A stretch of 6,139 nucleotides of DNA from Ignavibacteria bacterium (GCA_003233295.1 QILJ01000364.1:1-6139), one strand, 5' to 3'. Numbered from the stretch's first letter, positions 1 to 6,139 are shown. Program-made: numbers and translations. The notes: generated from the sequence alone by a model not told the origin.

Positions 1-344
1 TCTGCAACTTCGCCAAGGTTTTCGTTTTCAACTGCCTGCATAGATGCAACTGGGTCAACTGCCGCTACAATTGTTTCTCCATTATCATTTACGTAAACGA
101 TTACATTGCAAGGCAGCATCAATCCGATTTGTTCTTCTGCCTGCAGAGATTTATAAGCAAACGGAGGATTGCAGGCACCGAGGATTTTATAAGGCTTATA
201 ATCAACATCCAGTTTTTTCTTCAACGTTGCTCTAACGTCTATCTCAGTTAGAATTCCGAAACCTTCTCCTTTTAATTCCTCTGTTACTTTTTCAATTGCC
301 TCATCAAACGTTACATCTAATGTTTTTGAAAAATAGTATGACAT
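1..344 (-). CDS. DUF302 family protein, C-terminus cut by window edge
   Basis: The reading frame opens with ATG at 344 and runs off the left edge after 114 codons, beginning MSYYFSKTLDVTFDEAIEKV. The sequence looks like a DUF302 domain: an N-terminal helix (roughly residues 12-28), then KKLDVDYKPYKILGACNPPF (about 44-62) and IGLMLPCNVIVY (about 73-84), with Cys58 and Cys79 the only visible cysteines. DUF302 proteins are usually around 120-150 residues, so probably only a short tail is missing. AAGGAG lies about 8 nt before the ATG and fixes the start. No signal peptide is visible, so it should be cytoplasmic. The domain's biochemical role is not established. It lies 93 bp after the beta-barrel gene with no clear terminator between, so co-transcription with that gene and the multicopper oxidase is likely. 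The family call is fairly secure; the function is unknown. Confidence 0.85.
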   Translation of the reverse strand, partial: MSYYFSKTLDVTFDEAIEKVTEELKGEGFGILTEIDVRATLKKKLDVDYKPYKILGACNPPFAYKSLQAEEQIGLMLPCNVIVYVNDNGETIVAAVDPVASMQAVENENLGEVA

Positions 345-437
345 TTTTGTTCTCCTTATTTTATTCTACATGATTTATTGTTGATAAATTTCTTCCATTA
401 ACCAACGGATTTAGAACTTGTTGAAAAATCATAAATA

Positions 438-1631
438 CTAAGGGATATAACCATGCTCCAAGTTCAGCAATGATTCCCTATCGTCAAATTGACTGTTCCA
501 TATCTGCTCAATTGAATAGACCAGGGCAACTTGAAAACGTGTTTCATTACTGCCTAATAATGTTTTCAGGTCTCCTTCATTCTTGCTGTATTGTATCTGA
601 AAGCCGATGTCAAAATTTGCACCCAGCCTATAGAAAGTATTAAAGATTAACTGCAATTGATTTGTACTATTTACTACATTGGTAAAATCTTTATAACCCG
701 CTGAAACAGAGATCTGCAGCGTTGGTCTTTCCATTTTTCTTAAAAGATACCGAACACTTGCGAATGCAGAAACAGAAGCCGTGCGTGTCATAGAATAGTT
801 ATCAGTAATACTTGTTATCTCATCAAAACCTTTGTTATAAATTACTTGTCCCCTTACATCAAGGAAATAAACCGGATCTCTCAGAACATTAAGTATTGTT
901 GAAAATGAAACATTAGTCAGCATCTGATCTAATTCATTAGTATTGTTTGGTCTATCGGTTAAAAAATTATTTATTCCTATTCCAATCTGCTGAATTACCG
1001 GGCGTTCCCATAACTGCGAAGCCGGAACTCTATACATAAACGACAACCCTAAGGCGTTTAGATTAAAATCAGTTTCAACGGTCTCAGGCGGTTTGGGAGT
1101 TTCGGTAAAATGTTCGCCATGAATTTGTAAACGGTAACGCTGTGCAAAGATATGAGTATATTCCAATACATTTCCATATTGATTATCTTCGGTATTAGCG
1201 CCAGACGAAAATGGATTAAGTACATCGGTAAAATATATTGCATCATCATCCCGCAAAGTCGGGAACTCAATTAACGAGCTTGCTACTCTTGAGCGACCAA
1301 GTTTAATAATATTCGTTCTATCATCTAACTGGATAAAAGTTTGATGAAAAAATATCTGTCCTAGATCAGAGTTGGCATCAGGGAACTGCATACCGATCAC
1401 AAACCGTCCGCGAAAATTGTTGTATAATTTCTGACGAAATCCGAATAATATTCCGGAGTCGGAAAAATCATTAACAGCCGAAGTAGTTTCCCCCGAACTT
1501 ACATTAAGATTAACCGACATAACGCCACGCGCACCAAGCTGAATCTCAGGGCTGATCTGTCCAAAGATATTGCTGAATGCAAAGACACTTATCAAAAAGA
1601 GCACCGTTCTAATAAACTTTTGTTTTAACAT
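438..1631 (-). CDS. Outer-membrane beta-barrel (porin-like) protein, unknown substrate
   Basis: This 397-residue protein starts with a clear Sec signal peptide: basic MLKQKFIRT, then a hydrophobic stretch to about residue 20, with likely cleavage near Gln25 (NIFGQ). The rest is rich in alternating hydrophobic/polar segments, aromatics, Asn and Gly. Examples are ILFGFRQKLYNNFRGRFVIG (61-80), RYRLQIHGEHF (165-175), LGANFDIGFQIQYSK (336-350) and TRFQVALVYSI (364-374), as expected of amphipathic strands in an outer-membrane barrel. The part around residues 92-116 (FFHQTFIQL, IIKLGRSRV) resembles porin-like proteins of Gram-negative bacteria. It does not end in the usual terminal aromatic residue; about 20 polar residues follow the last obvious strand. 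AGGAGA lies 9 nt before the ATG. It starts 41 bp after the multicopper oxidase stop, arguing for one transcript. I do not recognise a specific family. Transport or structural support for the oxidase is inference. Confidence 0.75.
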   Translation of the reverse strand: MLKQKFIRTVLFLISVFAFSNIFGQISPEIQLGARGVMSVNLNVSSGETTSAVNDFSDSGILFGFRQKLYNNFRGRFVIGMQFPDANSDLGQIFFHQTFIQLDDRTNIIKLGRSRVASSLIEFPTLRDDDAIYFTDVLNPFSSGANTEDNQYGNVLEYTHIFAQRYRLQIHGEHFTETPKPPETVETDFNLNALGLSFMYRVPASQLWERPVIQQIGIGINNFLTDRPNNTNELDQMLTNVSFSTILNVLRDPVYFLDVRGQVIYNKGFDEITSITDNYSMTRTASVSAFASVRYLLRKMERPTLQISVSAGYKDFTNVVNSTNQLQLIFNTFYRLGANFDIGFQIQYSKNEGDLKTLLGSNETRFQVALVYSIEQIWNSQFDDRESLLNLEHGYIP

Positions 1632-1672
1632 CAGAATGTCTCCTAAAATTTAATTCTATTTATTTCAACCAA

Positions 1673-2863
1673 TTATTCATCCAGAGCAACAATAGGTAAT
1701 GAAGGCAACCCCATTTTTTTAGCCATCATATTCAACTCGGCTTCTTTAGCCGGCATATCCTCATAAACCAGAGCGAGCAGATTTCCGCCGGGATAAAGCC
1801 CGTTATTTGTAACCCGACGTGTATCATGATCGTGGAAAGTCCAGATACCCCTATTATTTCCTTCAATTATAATATCCAAAGTTTTACCAGGGCTTAGTCT
1901 AAGAGTATTCATCTGCTCAGGATTTTTTATTGGGATCCCGTCATTACAAACCTGCCAGAAATCATGACCGTGTAGGTGAAGATAATGTTCCTCCGTACCG
2001 GCATTGATCAAACGCACCCTGATATTTTCACCTTCCTTGATATAGATATTCGGCGTCATCGGATATGACTTACCGTTAACAGTGAACCAATTAGGGCGAG
2101 GAAGCTCATCCAAAGAACGCCGGTTTACAACATATGGCGGAAGATATCCGTTATTTACAGCTTGAACAAGCTCATCTTTTGTGTTGAAAGTTGCAAACCG
2201 CTCCTTGTCAAATCTGCCGTTTTTCACCAAGAACATTCTTTCCTTCATCCGCTCGAGCATTGCATTTAATTCATTACGAATAAAGTTTGAATCGTGGGCA
2301 GAATACACGAGTGTATATTCCCGTTCGTATGGGAAAGATTTCTTAATTGGATCATCCGGATCTTCAATAATAAAGCTGCCATACATTCCCGACTGCATGT
2401 GGAGCAAAGTTCCCCAATGGCAATGATAGAAATGAGTGCCATACGGTTCTGCGGTAAACTCATACACAAACTCCTGACCGGGCATAACCGGCATTTGTGT
2501 AACATACGGAACACCGTCCATACGCCACGGTACATATATTCCATGCCAGTGAATTGTGTGGTTTAATTCTGTTTTGTTTTTGAATTTCACACGCACTTGA
2601 TCGCCTTTATTTACCCGTAATTCAGGTCCGGGTATATGTCCGTTAAATGCCAGCGTATGAAACTTAAATCCCGGTACAACTTCCTGCTCAACTATTTCAA
2701 CATAAAGTTCAAATTCTTTAACACCGTTATTCATTTTAGGTTTTAAAACCTTCGGGAATTTCTTCTGATTATTTTTTATTACTGCTGCTGAAAGAAATGA
2801 GCTTGATAAAAATGATGCAGCCGCTACCGTTGAAGTGACTTTAACAAAATCGCGCCTTTTCAT
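1673..2863 (-). CDS. Two-domain multicopper oxidase, type-C layout, Tat-exported
   Basis: This 396-residue cupredoxin enzyme should couple one-electron oxidation of a substrate to reduction of O2 to water in the periplasm. The N-terminus MKRRDFVKVT is a twin-arginine motif followed by a hydrophobic Ala/Ser/Leu stretch to about residue 28, predicting Tat export. Domain 1 carries HTIHWHG (His102, 105, 107) and YHCHWGTLLHMQSGM (His147, Cys148, His149, His155, Met160). Domain 2 carries HYLHLHGH (His293, 296, 298) and FHDHD (His344, His346). All eight trinuclear-centre histidines are therefore present. The type-1 ligands (His102, Cys148, His155, Met160) sit in domain 1, while domain 2 has Asp345 where a type-1 Cys would be. 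A charged, probably helical segment (about 190-250) joins the domains and holds Met202, Met206 and Met210. AAGGAGG lies 6 nt before the ATG. It looks like the first gene of a unit with the barrel and DUF302 genes. It could be mislabelled nitrite reductase or copper oxidase CopA; the motifs fit a two-domain oxidase better. The substrate is unknown. Confidence 0.92.
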   Translation of the reverse strand: MKRRDFVKVTSTVAAASFLSSSFLSAAVIKNNQKKFPKVLKPKMNNGVKEFELYVEIVEQEVVPGFKFHTLAFNGHIPGPELRVNKGDQVRVKFKNKTELNHTIHWHGIYVPWRMDGVPYVTQMPVMPGQEFVYEFTAEPYGTHFYHCHWGTLLHMQSGMYGSFIIEDPDDPIKKSFPYEREYTLVYSAHDSNFIRNELNAMLERMKERMFLVKNGRFDKERFATFNTKDELVQAVNNGYLPPYVVNRRSLDELPRPNWFTVNGKSYPMTPNIYIKEGENIRVRLINAGTEEHYLHLHGHDFWQVCNDGIPIKNPEQMNTLRLSPGKTLDIIIEGNNRGIWTFHDHDTRRVTNNGLYPGGNLLALVYEDMPAKEAELNMMAKKMGLPSLPIVALDE

Positions 2864-3071
2864 TTTGTCCTCCTTACAAATAGAAAATTCTTTCGAATAA
2901 TTTAAGGAATAATTTTATTCGTTCCTAAAAAGAATTTATATAATGAGTAATATTTTGCAGAATTAATAAATAACCATAATTGCGACCTATGGAAGTACAA
3001 AGAAGCAGAAATAACAACTCCAGAAGGGATGGAATAAAATTTCTGAATTTATTATAACTTATCCGTAAACG
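2864..3071 (-). promoter_or_regulatory. Leader region of the multicopper oxidase, with AT-rich repeats
   Basis: This 208-bp gap separates the methyltransferase stop from the oxidase start and must hold the oxidase promoter if the unit has its own. Next to the oxidase, GAATAATTT occurs twice in direct orientation 12 bp apart (2895-2903 and 2907-2915). There are also two inverted repeats: CGAATAA/TTATTCG (2894-2900 and 2915-2921) and the compact GAATAA-TT-TTATTC (2907-2920). These could be an operator, but such AT-rich repeats also arise by chance. No convincing -35/-10 pair, no CueR- or CsoR-like site that I recognise, and no strong terminator for the methyltransferase were seen. The strong ribosome binding site (AAGGAGG) sits at about 2870-2876. 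Confidence 0.3.
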
Positions 3072-3689
3072 TCATTTAATATTTGTTATTATATACATTC
3101 TTAAAATATCACTCCAATAAACATTCTCAACAATATCTATGAATCCTGCTTTTTTAATATTATCCGTTGTATTTCTATTTATATTAAAACCGAATAATTT
3201 CACTGGTATTGGATTAAATAAATCTAAAATTGGTCCTATTATTTTTTTATTACTTCTTACATGTTCCAGCAAATAAATCTTTCCACCAGATTTACAAATT
3301 CTCCTAAGTTCATTTAATCCTTTTACAGGATCGGGAACAGAACAAAATACAAAAGAGCCTATAATAGTATCAAAAACATTATCTTCAAAAGTTGTTGATT
3401 GAATATCCATTTCAAGAAAAGTTATATTCTTCTTATTGGGGAATTTCTTTTTAGCTTTAGAAAGCATACCAGGACTAAGATCAATTGCAGTAATATGAAT
3501 ATTATCATGATAATATTCTAAATTTTTCCCTGTACCAACACCAATTTCCAATACATTGCCTTCTGCATAGCGAACAAGGTCAGGCCTGAACTTTGCAAAG
3601 AATGTTTCCATAGGTAATTCAAAAACGTCATAAAATTTTGAATACCTATTATATCTTTCTTTAATTGTTTCAGTTCCAATCCAACTCAT
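3072..3689 (-). CDS. Class I SAM-dependent methyltransferase (UbiE/PmtA/METTL7-like)
   Basis: This 205-residue cytoplasmic enzyme should transfer a methyl group from S-adenosylmethionine. Motif I is VLEIGVGTGKN (46-56), the glycine-rich SAM loop. The acidic residue after strand 2 is in ITAIDLSPGML (66-75, Asp70), and LEMDIQS (92-98) supplies the adenine-contacting Asp. FDTIIGSFVFCSVPDP (106-121) and GGKIYLLEHVRS (135-146) match the post-I and motif II/III regions of a subgroup that includes UbiE, bacterial phospholipid N-methyltransferases and the METTL7 thiol/lipid methyltransferases. INRNTTDNIKKAGF (170-183) is also typical of that subgroup. The length is normal and the gene looks intact. 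The acceptor cannot be read from the sequence: lipid, quinone or thiol are all possible. No Shine-Dalgarno sequence precedes the ATG, unlike several neighbouring genes. The gene follows the orphan flavoprotein by 195 bp, so joint function is possible but unproven. Confidence 0.88.
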   Translation of the reverse strand: MSWIGTETIKERYNRYSKFYDVFELPMETFFAKFRPDLVRYAEGNVLEIGVGTGKNLEYYHDNIHITAIDLSPGMLSKAKKKFPNKKNITFLEMDIQSTTFEDNVFDTIIGSFVFCSVPDPVKGLNELRRICKSGGKIYLLEHVRSNKKIIGPILDLFNPIPVKLFGFNINRNTTDNIKKAGFIDIVENVYWSDILRMYIITNIK

Positions 3690-3695
3690 TTTACT

Positions 3696-3723
3696 ATCTT
3701 AAAACCTAATAAAAATATTTCAA
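3696..3723 (-). promoter_or_regulatory. Possible promoter giving a near-leaderless methyltransferase mRNA
   Basis: On the minus strand, TTGAAA (3718-3723) and TAAGAT (3696-3701) are separated by 16 bp. The -10-like box ends 6 nt before the methyltransferase ATG. Transcription would then begin at or next to the start codon, which would explain why no ribosome binding site is seen. The composition is AT-rich, so a chance match is a real possibility. Some members of the Bacteroidota also use a different promoter consensus. Confidence 0.25.
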
Positions 3724-3795
3724 AACATGTTCGCCCAATAATTCTATTCCAGATTTATCAAACAGATTAAATACTTGGCTCTATGAAAACAAGTT

Positions 3796-3884
3796 TCAAC
3801 AGTTTACGGCAGTCTCTCCATGTTCAGCCTTTCCATGTCTGCACCAAACACAATCACAATTCTTATGTAAACACTGCTTATCTA
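3796..3884 (-). other. Out-of-frame Cys/His-rich tail of the upstream flavoprotein
   Basis: Just past the flavoprotein stop, a different minus-strand frame stays open to a TGA at 3796-3798. It encodes a segment containing CLHKNCDCVWCRH followed by GKAEHGETAVNC. Five cysteines and two histidines fall within 24 residues of one another, in a C-x2-H-like, C-x-C-x2-C pattern that suggests metal or Fe-S binding. The frame has no ATG or GTG, only a TTG at 3886-3888 without a good ribosome binding site, so an independent small gene is unlikely. Adding one A to the A5 run (T5 at 3894-3898 on the plus strand) joins it to the flavoprotein and gives about 380 residues ending in this tail. The cause could be a sequencing indel, a real mutation or recoding. 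From memory, related flavoproteins end in a similar CxCxWC tail, but I could not check this. Confidence 0.5.
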
Positions 3885-4937
3885 TCAACCTGCTTTTTGA
3901 TAAAATATTTTTTTCGTGGTTGACTGATTATAATGTTTTCTTAACGGAGGAATAACATCGGAATAGCTACCTAACTTTGACAAAATAAATGAGTATCCAT
4001 AATTTGTAAAATGAGCAAATAAAAACCTGTTAGCCAAAGAAGTCTGCAATTTCGGTCTGAGATGTTTTTCGCATAGGTCCTTATAATCTTGTTTATTAAT
4101 GATACTTTGAGCCGCATAATAACCTGAAAGCATAGCATACTTAATTCCAAAACCCCAAAGTGCATCTTGAAAGCCTGCATTTTCACCCACATATAAAATT
4201 CGGTCATTTTTTGAATATATTGGTTCAGTAAAAAAATTCACAAACCCGCCGAATTCTTTAGGCGCGATCTTATCAATATTCAATACAGAGTCCATTGCAC
4301 TTAAAGCTCTATTATAATAAAGTTTTTCATTCTTAAAATCTTCAAAAAGACATGTGGCAAAAGTTGCTTTACCATTATTTACAAGCAGATAAGCGTAAGC
4401 TTTAGGAGCTATTTTATTATCAAGAAAACCAACAAATATATTTTTGTAAGACGTGTTAAAAACCATTCCCTTCGCTATTGCATCGGCGGCTTTGGGACCG
4501 GTACCCACAATCGCTAACCCGTCTTTTACAGAATCAAGTTTTTGTCCCCAAAAAATATTTACACCGGCTTCCTCAGCTTGTTTAAGAAGTCCACGATCAA
4601 GTGAGTTTTCACTAGAGCCTCTTTCAATTAAGTAAAAAAGCGGGCGGGATGTTTTTACCTTTACTTGTTTTAGATTAGGTCCGTAAAAAATTCCATCGTT
4701 GCCATAATATGGATGACACAAAAAATTTATTTTTATACCTAGATTACTTAAAATATCTAAAGTATCTTCTTCGTCAGACCAGTTTTCGAGTCCTTGAAAA
4801 TCACCATTGAAGCGAAGTCCAACATTGTTATTCTGCTCGTACAGATTTACATTATAGCCGGCTTGTCTTAAAGCAATTGAGGCTGTTAATCCAGCCGGAC
4901 CCGCACCTACAATTGTTATTTGTTTATTTGTATCCAT
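3885..4937 (-). CDS. FAD-dependent oxidoreductase, geranylgeranyl reductase/FixC superfamily
   Basis: This 350-residue flavoprotein opens with a Rossmann FAD-binding fold: ITIVGAGPAGLTAS (7-20, GxGxxG) and the ribose-binding acid Glu34 in VNLYEQ. The second FAD motif is ILYVGENAGFQDALWGFGIK (247-266), equivalent to the GDAAG...PLTGEGI motif of geranylgeranyl reductases, here with Glu252 in place of the usual Asp. GTGPKAADAIAKGMVF (145-160) lies between them. No transmembrane segment or signal peptide is visible, so it is cytoplasmic or membrane-peripheral. The C-terminus as read is KKIFYQKAG, but a Cys/His-rich continuation lies in a different frame just beyond, so the protein is probably shortened here. 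Only a weak AAAGG about 10 nt before the ATG serves as ribosome binding site. It lies between fixCX and the methyltransferase. The substrate is unknown: isoprenoid, quinone or lipid reduction are the family's usual options. Confidence 0.85.
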   Translation of the reverse strand: MDTNKQITIVGAGPAGLTASIALRQAGYNVNLYEQNNNVGLRFNGDFQGLENWSDEEDTLDILSNLGIKINFLCHPYYGNDGIFYGPNLKQVKVKTSRPLFYLIERGSSENSLDRGLLKQAEEAGVNIFWGQKLDSVKDGLAIVGTGPKAADAIAKGMVFNTSYKNIFVGFLDNKIAPKAYAYLLVNNGKATFATCLFEDFKNEKLYYNRALSAMDSVLNIDKIAPKEFGGFVNFFTEPIYSKNDRILYVGENAGFQDALWGFGIKYAMLSGYYAAQSIINKQDYKDLCEKHLRPKLQTSLANRFLFAHFTNYGYSFILSKLGSYSDVIPPLRKHYNQSTTKKIFYQKAG

Positions 4938-5086
4938 TATTCTTTGCCTTTTGTCATGTGTCTTTTACAGTAACATGGCTCTCAAGACTTGAACTGTAGG
5001 TTGAACCACTTTCTTAATATATAAAATTTCAAAATAAAACGTCGTTTAATTATTAGTACTTTCCCTTTTCAACAATTAATATTTTC

Positions 5087-5117
5087 CTCTTCTGCAAAAG
5101 AGCAGTCAAAAACTGCT
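5087..5117 (-). terminator. Possible terminator or competing hairpins after fixX
   Basis: Just after the fixX stop, the minus strand carries AGCAGT-TTTTG-ACTGCT, a perfect 6-bp stem with a 5-nt loop (plus-strand 5101-5117). A CTTTT stretch follows. The CTCTT of that stretch can alternatively pair with AAGAG to form a second 5-bp stem (5087-5102), which overlaps the first. The T-tract is short and broken by a G, so this is a weak intrinsic terminator at best. Its position between fixX and the unlinked flavoprotein gene is what one would expect of a transcript end. Confidence 0.4.
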
Positions 5118-5125
5118 AAAATAAA

Positions 5126-5410
5126 CTATCCGAATTTATAAGATACACCGAACCCGCCCCGCGGGTAACGCCAGTCAATATTACTGTACTGACAAGCTAT
5201 TCTGCATGTTCCGCATTCAAGGCAAGCATCATAATTCACTTCAATTTCGCCGCGTTCTGCATCAAAATCATAAACACCGCTGGGACATATATATAAACAC
5301 TGCTGTAATTCGCAGTTCAGACAAACCGACATATCTTTAATAACAAGGTGCGAACCCCCTATCTCGTCAATTTTATAACCATCCAAATATAATTTATCTT
5401 CTAATCTCAT
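5126..5410 (-). CDS. fixX: FixX ferredoxin-like subunit of the FixABCX complex
   Basis: This small protein carries electrons between the FixC flavoprotein and the quinone pool in the electron-bifurcating FixABCX complex at the inner membrane. It shows LEDKLYLDGYKIDE near the start, an 8-cysteine arrangement (Cys30, 33, 38, 42 in CLNCELQQCLYICP; Cys63, 66, 69, 73 in CLECGTCRIAC), and the family's hallmark C-terminus YPRGGFGVSYKFG. Length is 94 residues, normal for FixX. I chose the ATG at 5410 over an upstream in-frame ATG at 5425. The 5410 ATG forms an ATGA overlap with the fixC stop and has GGAG 9 nt upstream. The 5425 ATG lacks a ribosome binding site and would add MEKCR, including one extra Cys. 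The overlap shows translational coupling with fixC. Confidence 0.95.
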   Translation of the reverse strand: MRLEDKLYLDGYKIDEIGGSHLVIKDMSVCLNCELQQCLYICPSGVYDFDAERGEIEVNYDACLECGTCRIACQYSNIDWRYPRGGFGVSYKFG

Positions 5411-6139
5411 CCTACATTTCTCCATAATTTGAATAAGTCTTTAATTAAATTACTTACACCAATTTGGTTTTTCATATTCTTCCAAAGTAATTTTTCCTTG
5501 TCGTTTTTAGAAATGCCGTTTACATTTAATATTTCATAGGCTGCATCATTTATTAATTTAGGATATTGCTGAAGCAATCTTTTGTTATGCTGCAGCAATG
5601 ACGGAACACCCTTATACTTTTTAAGATCTTTCATTACAAAACTTTCTTTTAACTTTTCTTCATACAGCGATAAGGACTTTTCGGAAAAGTCTCCGGTTTT
5701 GGCAGCTTCAAGATATGTTTCAGCAGCAAATTTTCCTGAAGTTACTGCAAGGTTTGAACCCTCTCTATGAATTGCATCAACCATCATAGCTGCATCGCCG
5801 GCTATCATTACTCCGTTGCCTACAAGCTTAGGCATATCTTTATACCCGCCTTCAGGTATTAAATGAGCAAGATACTCTTTAGTTTCACCGCCGTCAATTA
5901 AAGGCGCTACCGAAGGATGTGCTTTAAATGATTCCATTAGATCATTAGGATTTATTTTATTTTTAACTAAATCTTCTACAACCATACCAACGCCAAGTGA
6001 AATAGATTTTTTATTAGTATAAATAAAAGCCATTGCTTCGCCATTAAAAAAGTTTCCGGTTACCTCAATAGTTACACCCTCGCCGGATTTAACATTAAAC
6101 CGCTCATTTATTATTTTTTCGTCAAGTCCAATTACTTCC
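5407..6139 (-). CDS. fixC: FixC flavoprotein (ETF-quinone oxidoreductase-like), 5' end cut by window edge
   Basis: The frame is open from the right edge to a TGA at 5407-5409, giving 243 visible residues of a protein that is usually about 430 long. The N-terminal FAD Rossmann motif is therefore outside the window. Visible features include VIGLDEKIINERF near the truncated end, AFIYTNKKSISLGVGMVVED, and the second FAD motif VMIAGDAAMMVDAIHREGSN, typical of FixC and ETF:quinone oxidoreductase. FixC takes electrons from the FixAB electron-transfer flavoprotein and works with FixX to reduce quinone. The low-potential branch of the complex reduces ferredoxin or flavodoxin, classically for nitrogenase, but the complex also occurs in other metabolisms. 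The gene overlaps fixX by 4 nt (ATGA). An internal ATG at 6033 is not the start, because FixC homology continues upstream to the edge. fixA and fixB probably lie beyond it. Confidence 0.93.
   Translation of the reverse strand, partial: EVIGLDEKIINERFNVKSGEGVTIEVTGNFFNGEAMAFIYTNKKSISLGVGMVVEDLVKNKINPNDLMESFKAHPSVAPLIDGGETKEYLAHLIPEGGYKDMPKLVGNGVMIAGDAAMMVDAIHREGSNLAVTSGKFAAETYLEAAKTGDFSEKSLSLYEEKLKESFVMKDLKKYKGVPSLLQHNKRLLQQYPKLINDAAYEILNVNGISKNDKEKLLWKNMKNQIGVSNLIKDLFKLWRNVG

Noticed and set aside
44..235. Plus-strand frame of 63 codons within the DUF302 region
   Set aside because: It lies antisense to a recognisable DUF302 domain and has no features of its own.
2181..2566. Several overlapping open frames on both strands inside the multicopper oxidase gene
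   Set aside because: The oxidase frame contains all copper motifs and a strong ribosome binding site. The other frames show no domain logic and are shadows.
3067..3080. AAACGTCATTTAAT at the end of the methyltransferase gene, nearly repeated as AAACGTCGTTTAAT at 5037-5050
   Set aside because: The 13-of-14 match is short, AT-rich, and flanked by unrelated sequence. One copy lies across a stop codon. Chance is the simplest explanation.
3783..3923. Plus-strand 46-codon frame starting at ATG 3783
   Set aside because: It has no ribosome binding site and no recognisable motif. It overlaps, on the opposite strand, both the Cys-rich tail and the end of the flavoprotein, so it is best seen as a shadow.
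4982..4992. Palindrome TCAAG-A-CTTGA upstream of the flavoprotein gene
   Set aside because: It is a short 5-bp inverted repeat with no known matching operator and no promoter placed around it, so it is not supported as a regulatory site.
5411..5425. Upstream start of fixX at 5425 adding residues MEKCR
   Set aside because: This start has no ribosome binding site. The ATG at 5410 has GGAG upstream, an ATGA overlap with fixC, and gives the usual FixX N-terminus.

Overview
The window is AT-rich bacterial DNA. Every supported gene lies on the minus strand, so transcription runs from high to low coordinates. Shine-Dalgarno sites of the AAGGAG type precede several genes. Gene content and protein style (a Tat-exported two-domain multicopper oxidase, a signal-peptide beta-barrel protein, a DUF302 protein, FixC/FixX) would suit the Bacteroidota/Ignavibacteria/Chlorobi group. 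That placement is an impression from the proteins, not a demonstrated assignment. No rRNA, tRNA, CRISPR array or insertion sequence was seen.

Right part (about 5087-6139): the 3' end of a fixC gene, cut by the window edge, overlaps a complete fixX by an ATGA stop/start. These encode the quinone-side flavoprotein and the ferredoxin-like subunit of the FixABCX electron-bifurcating complex. fixA and fixB are presumably beyond the right edge. A pair of small alternative hairpins just after fixX may end that transcript.

Middle part (about 3072-5086): an orphan FAD oxidoreductase of the geranylgeranyl-reductase/FixC superfamily, then a class I SAM-dependent methyltransferase. The flavoprotein gene stops at 3885, but a different frame carries on past that stop into a Cys/His-rich segment (3796-3884). 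One extra base in an A5 run would fuse the two. This looks like a frameshifted or recoded authentic C-terminal tail.

Left part (1-2863): three genes that look like one unit. The first is a Tat-exported two-domain multicopper oxidase whose type-1 copper ligands lie in domain 1 only ('type C' layout). It is followed 41 bp later by an outer-membrane beta-barrel-like protein and then by a DUF302 protein truncated at the window edge. The layout suggests a cell-envelope copper/redox module, but the substrate cannot be read from the sequence.
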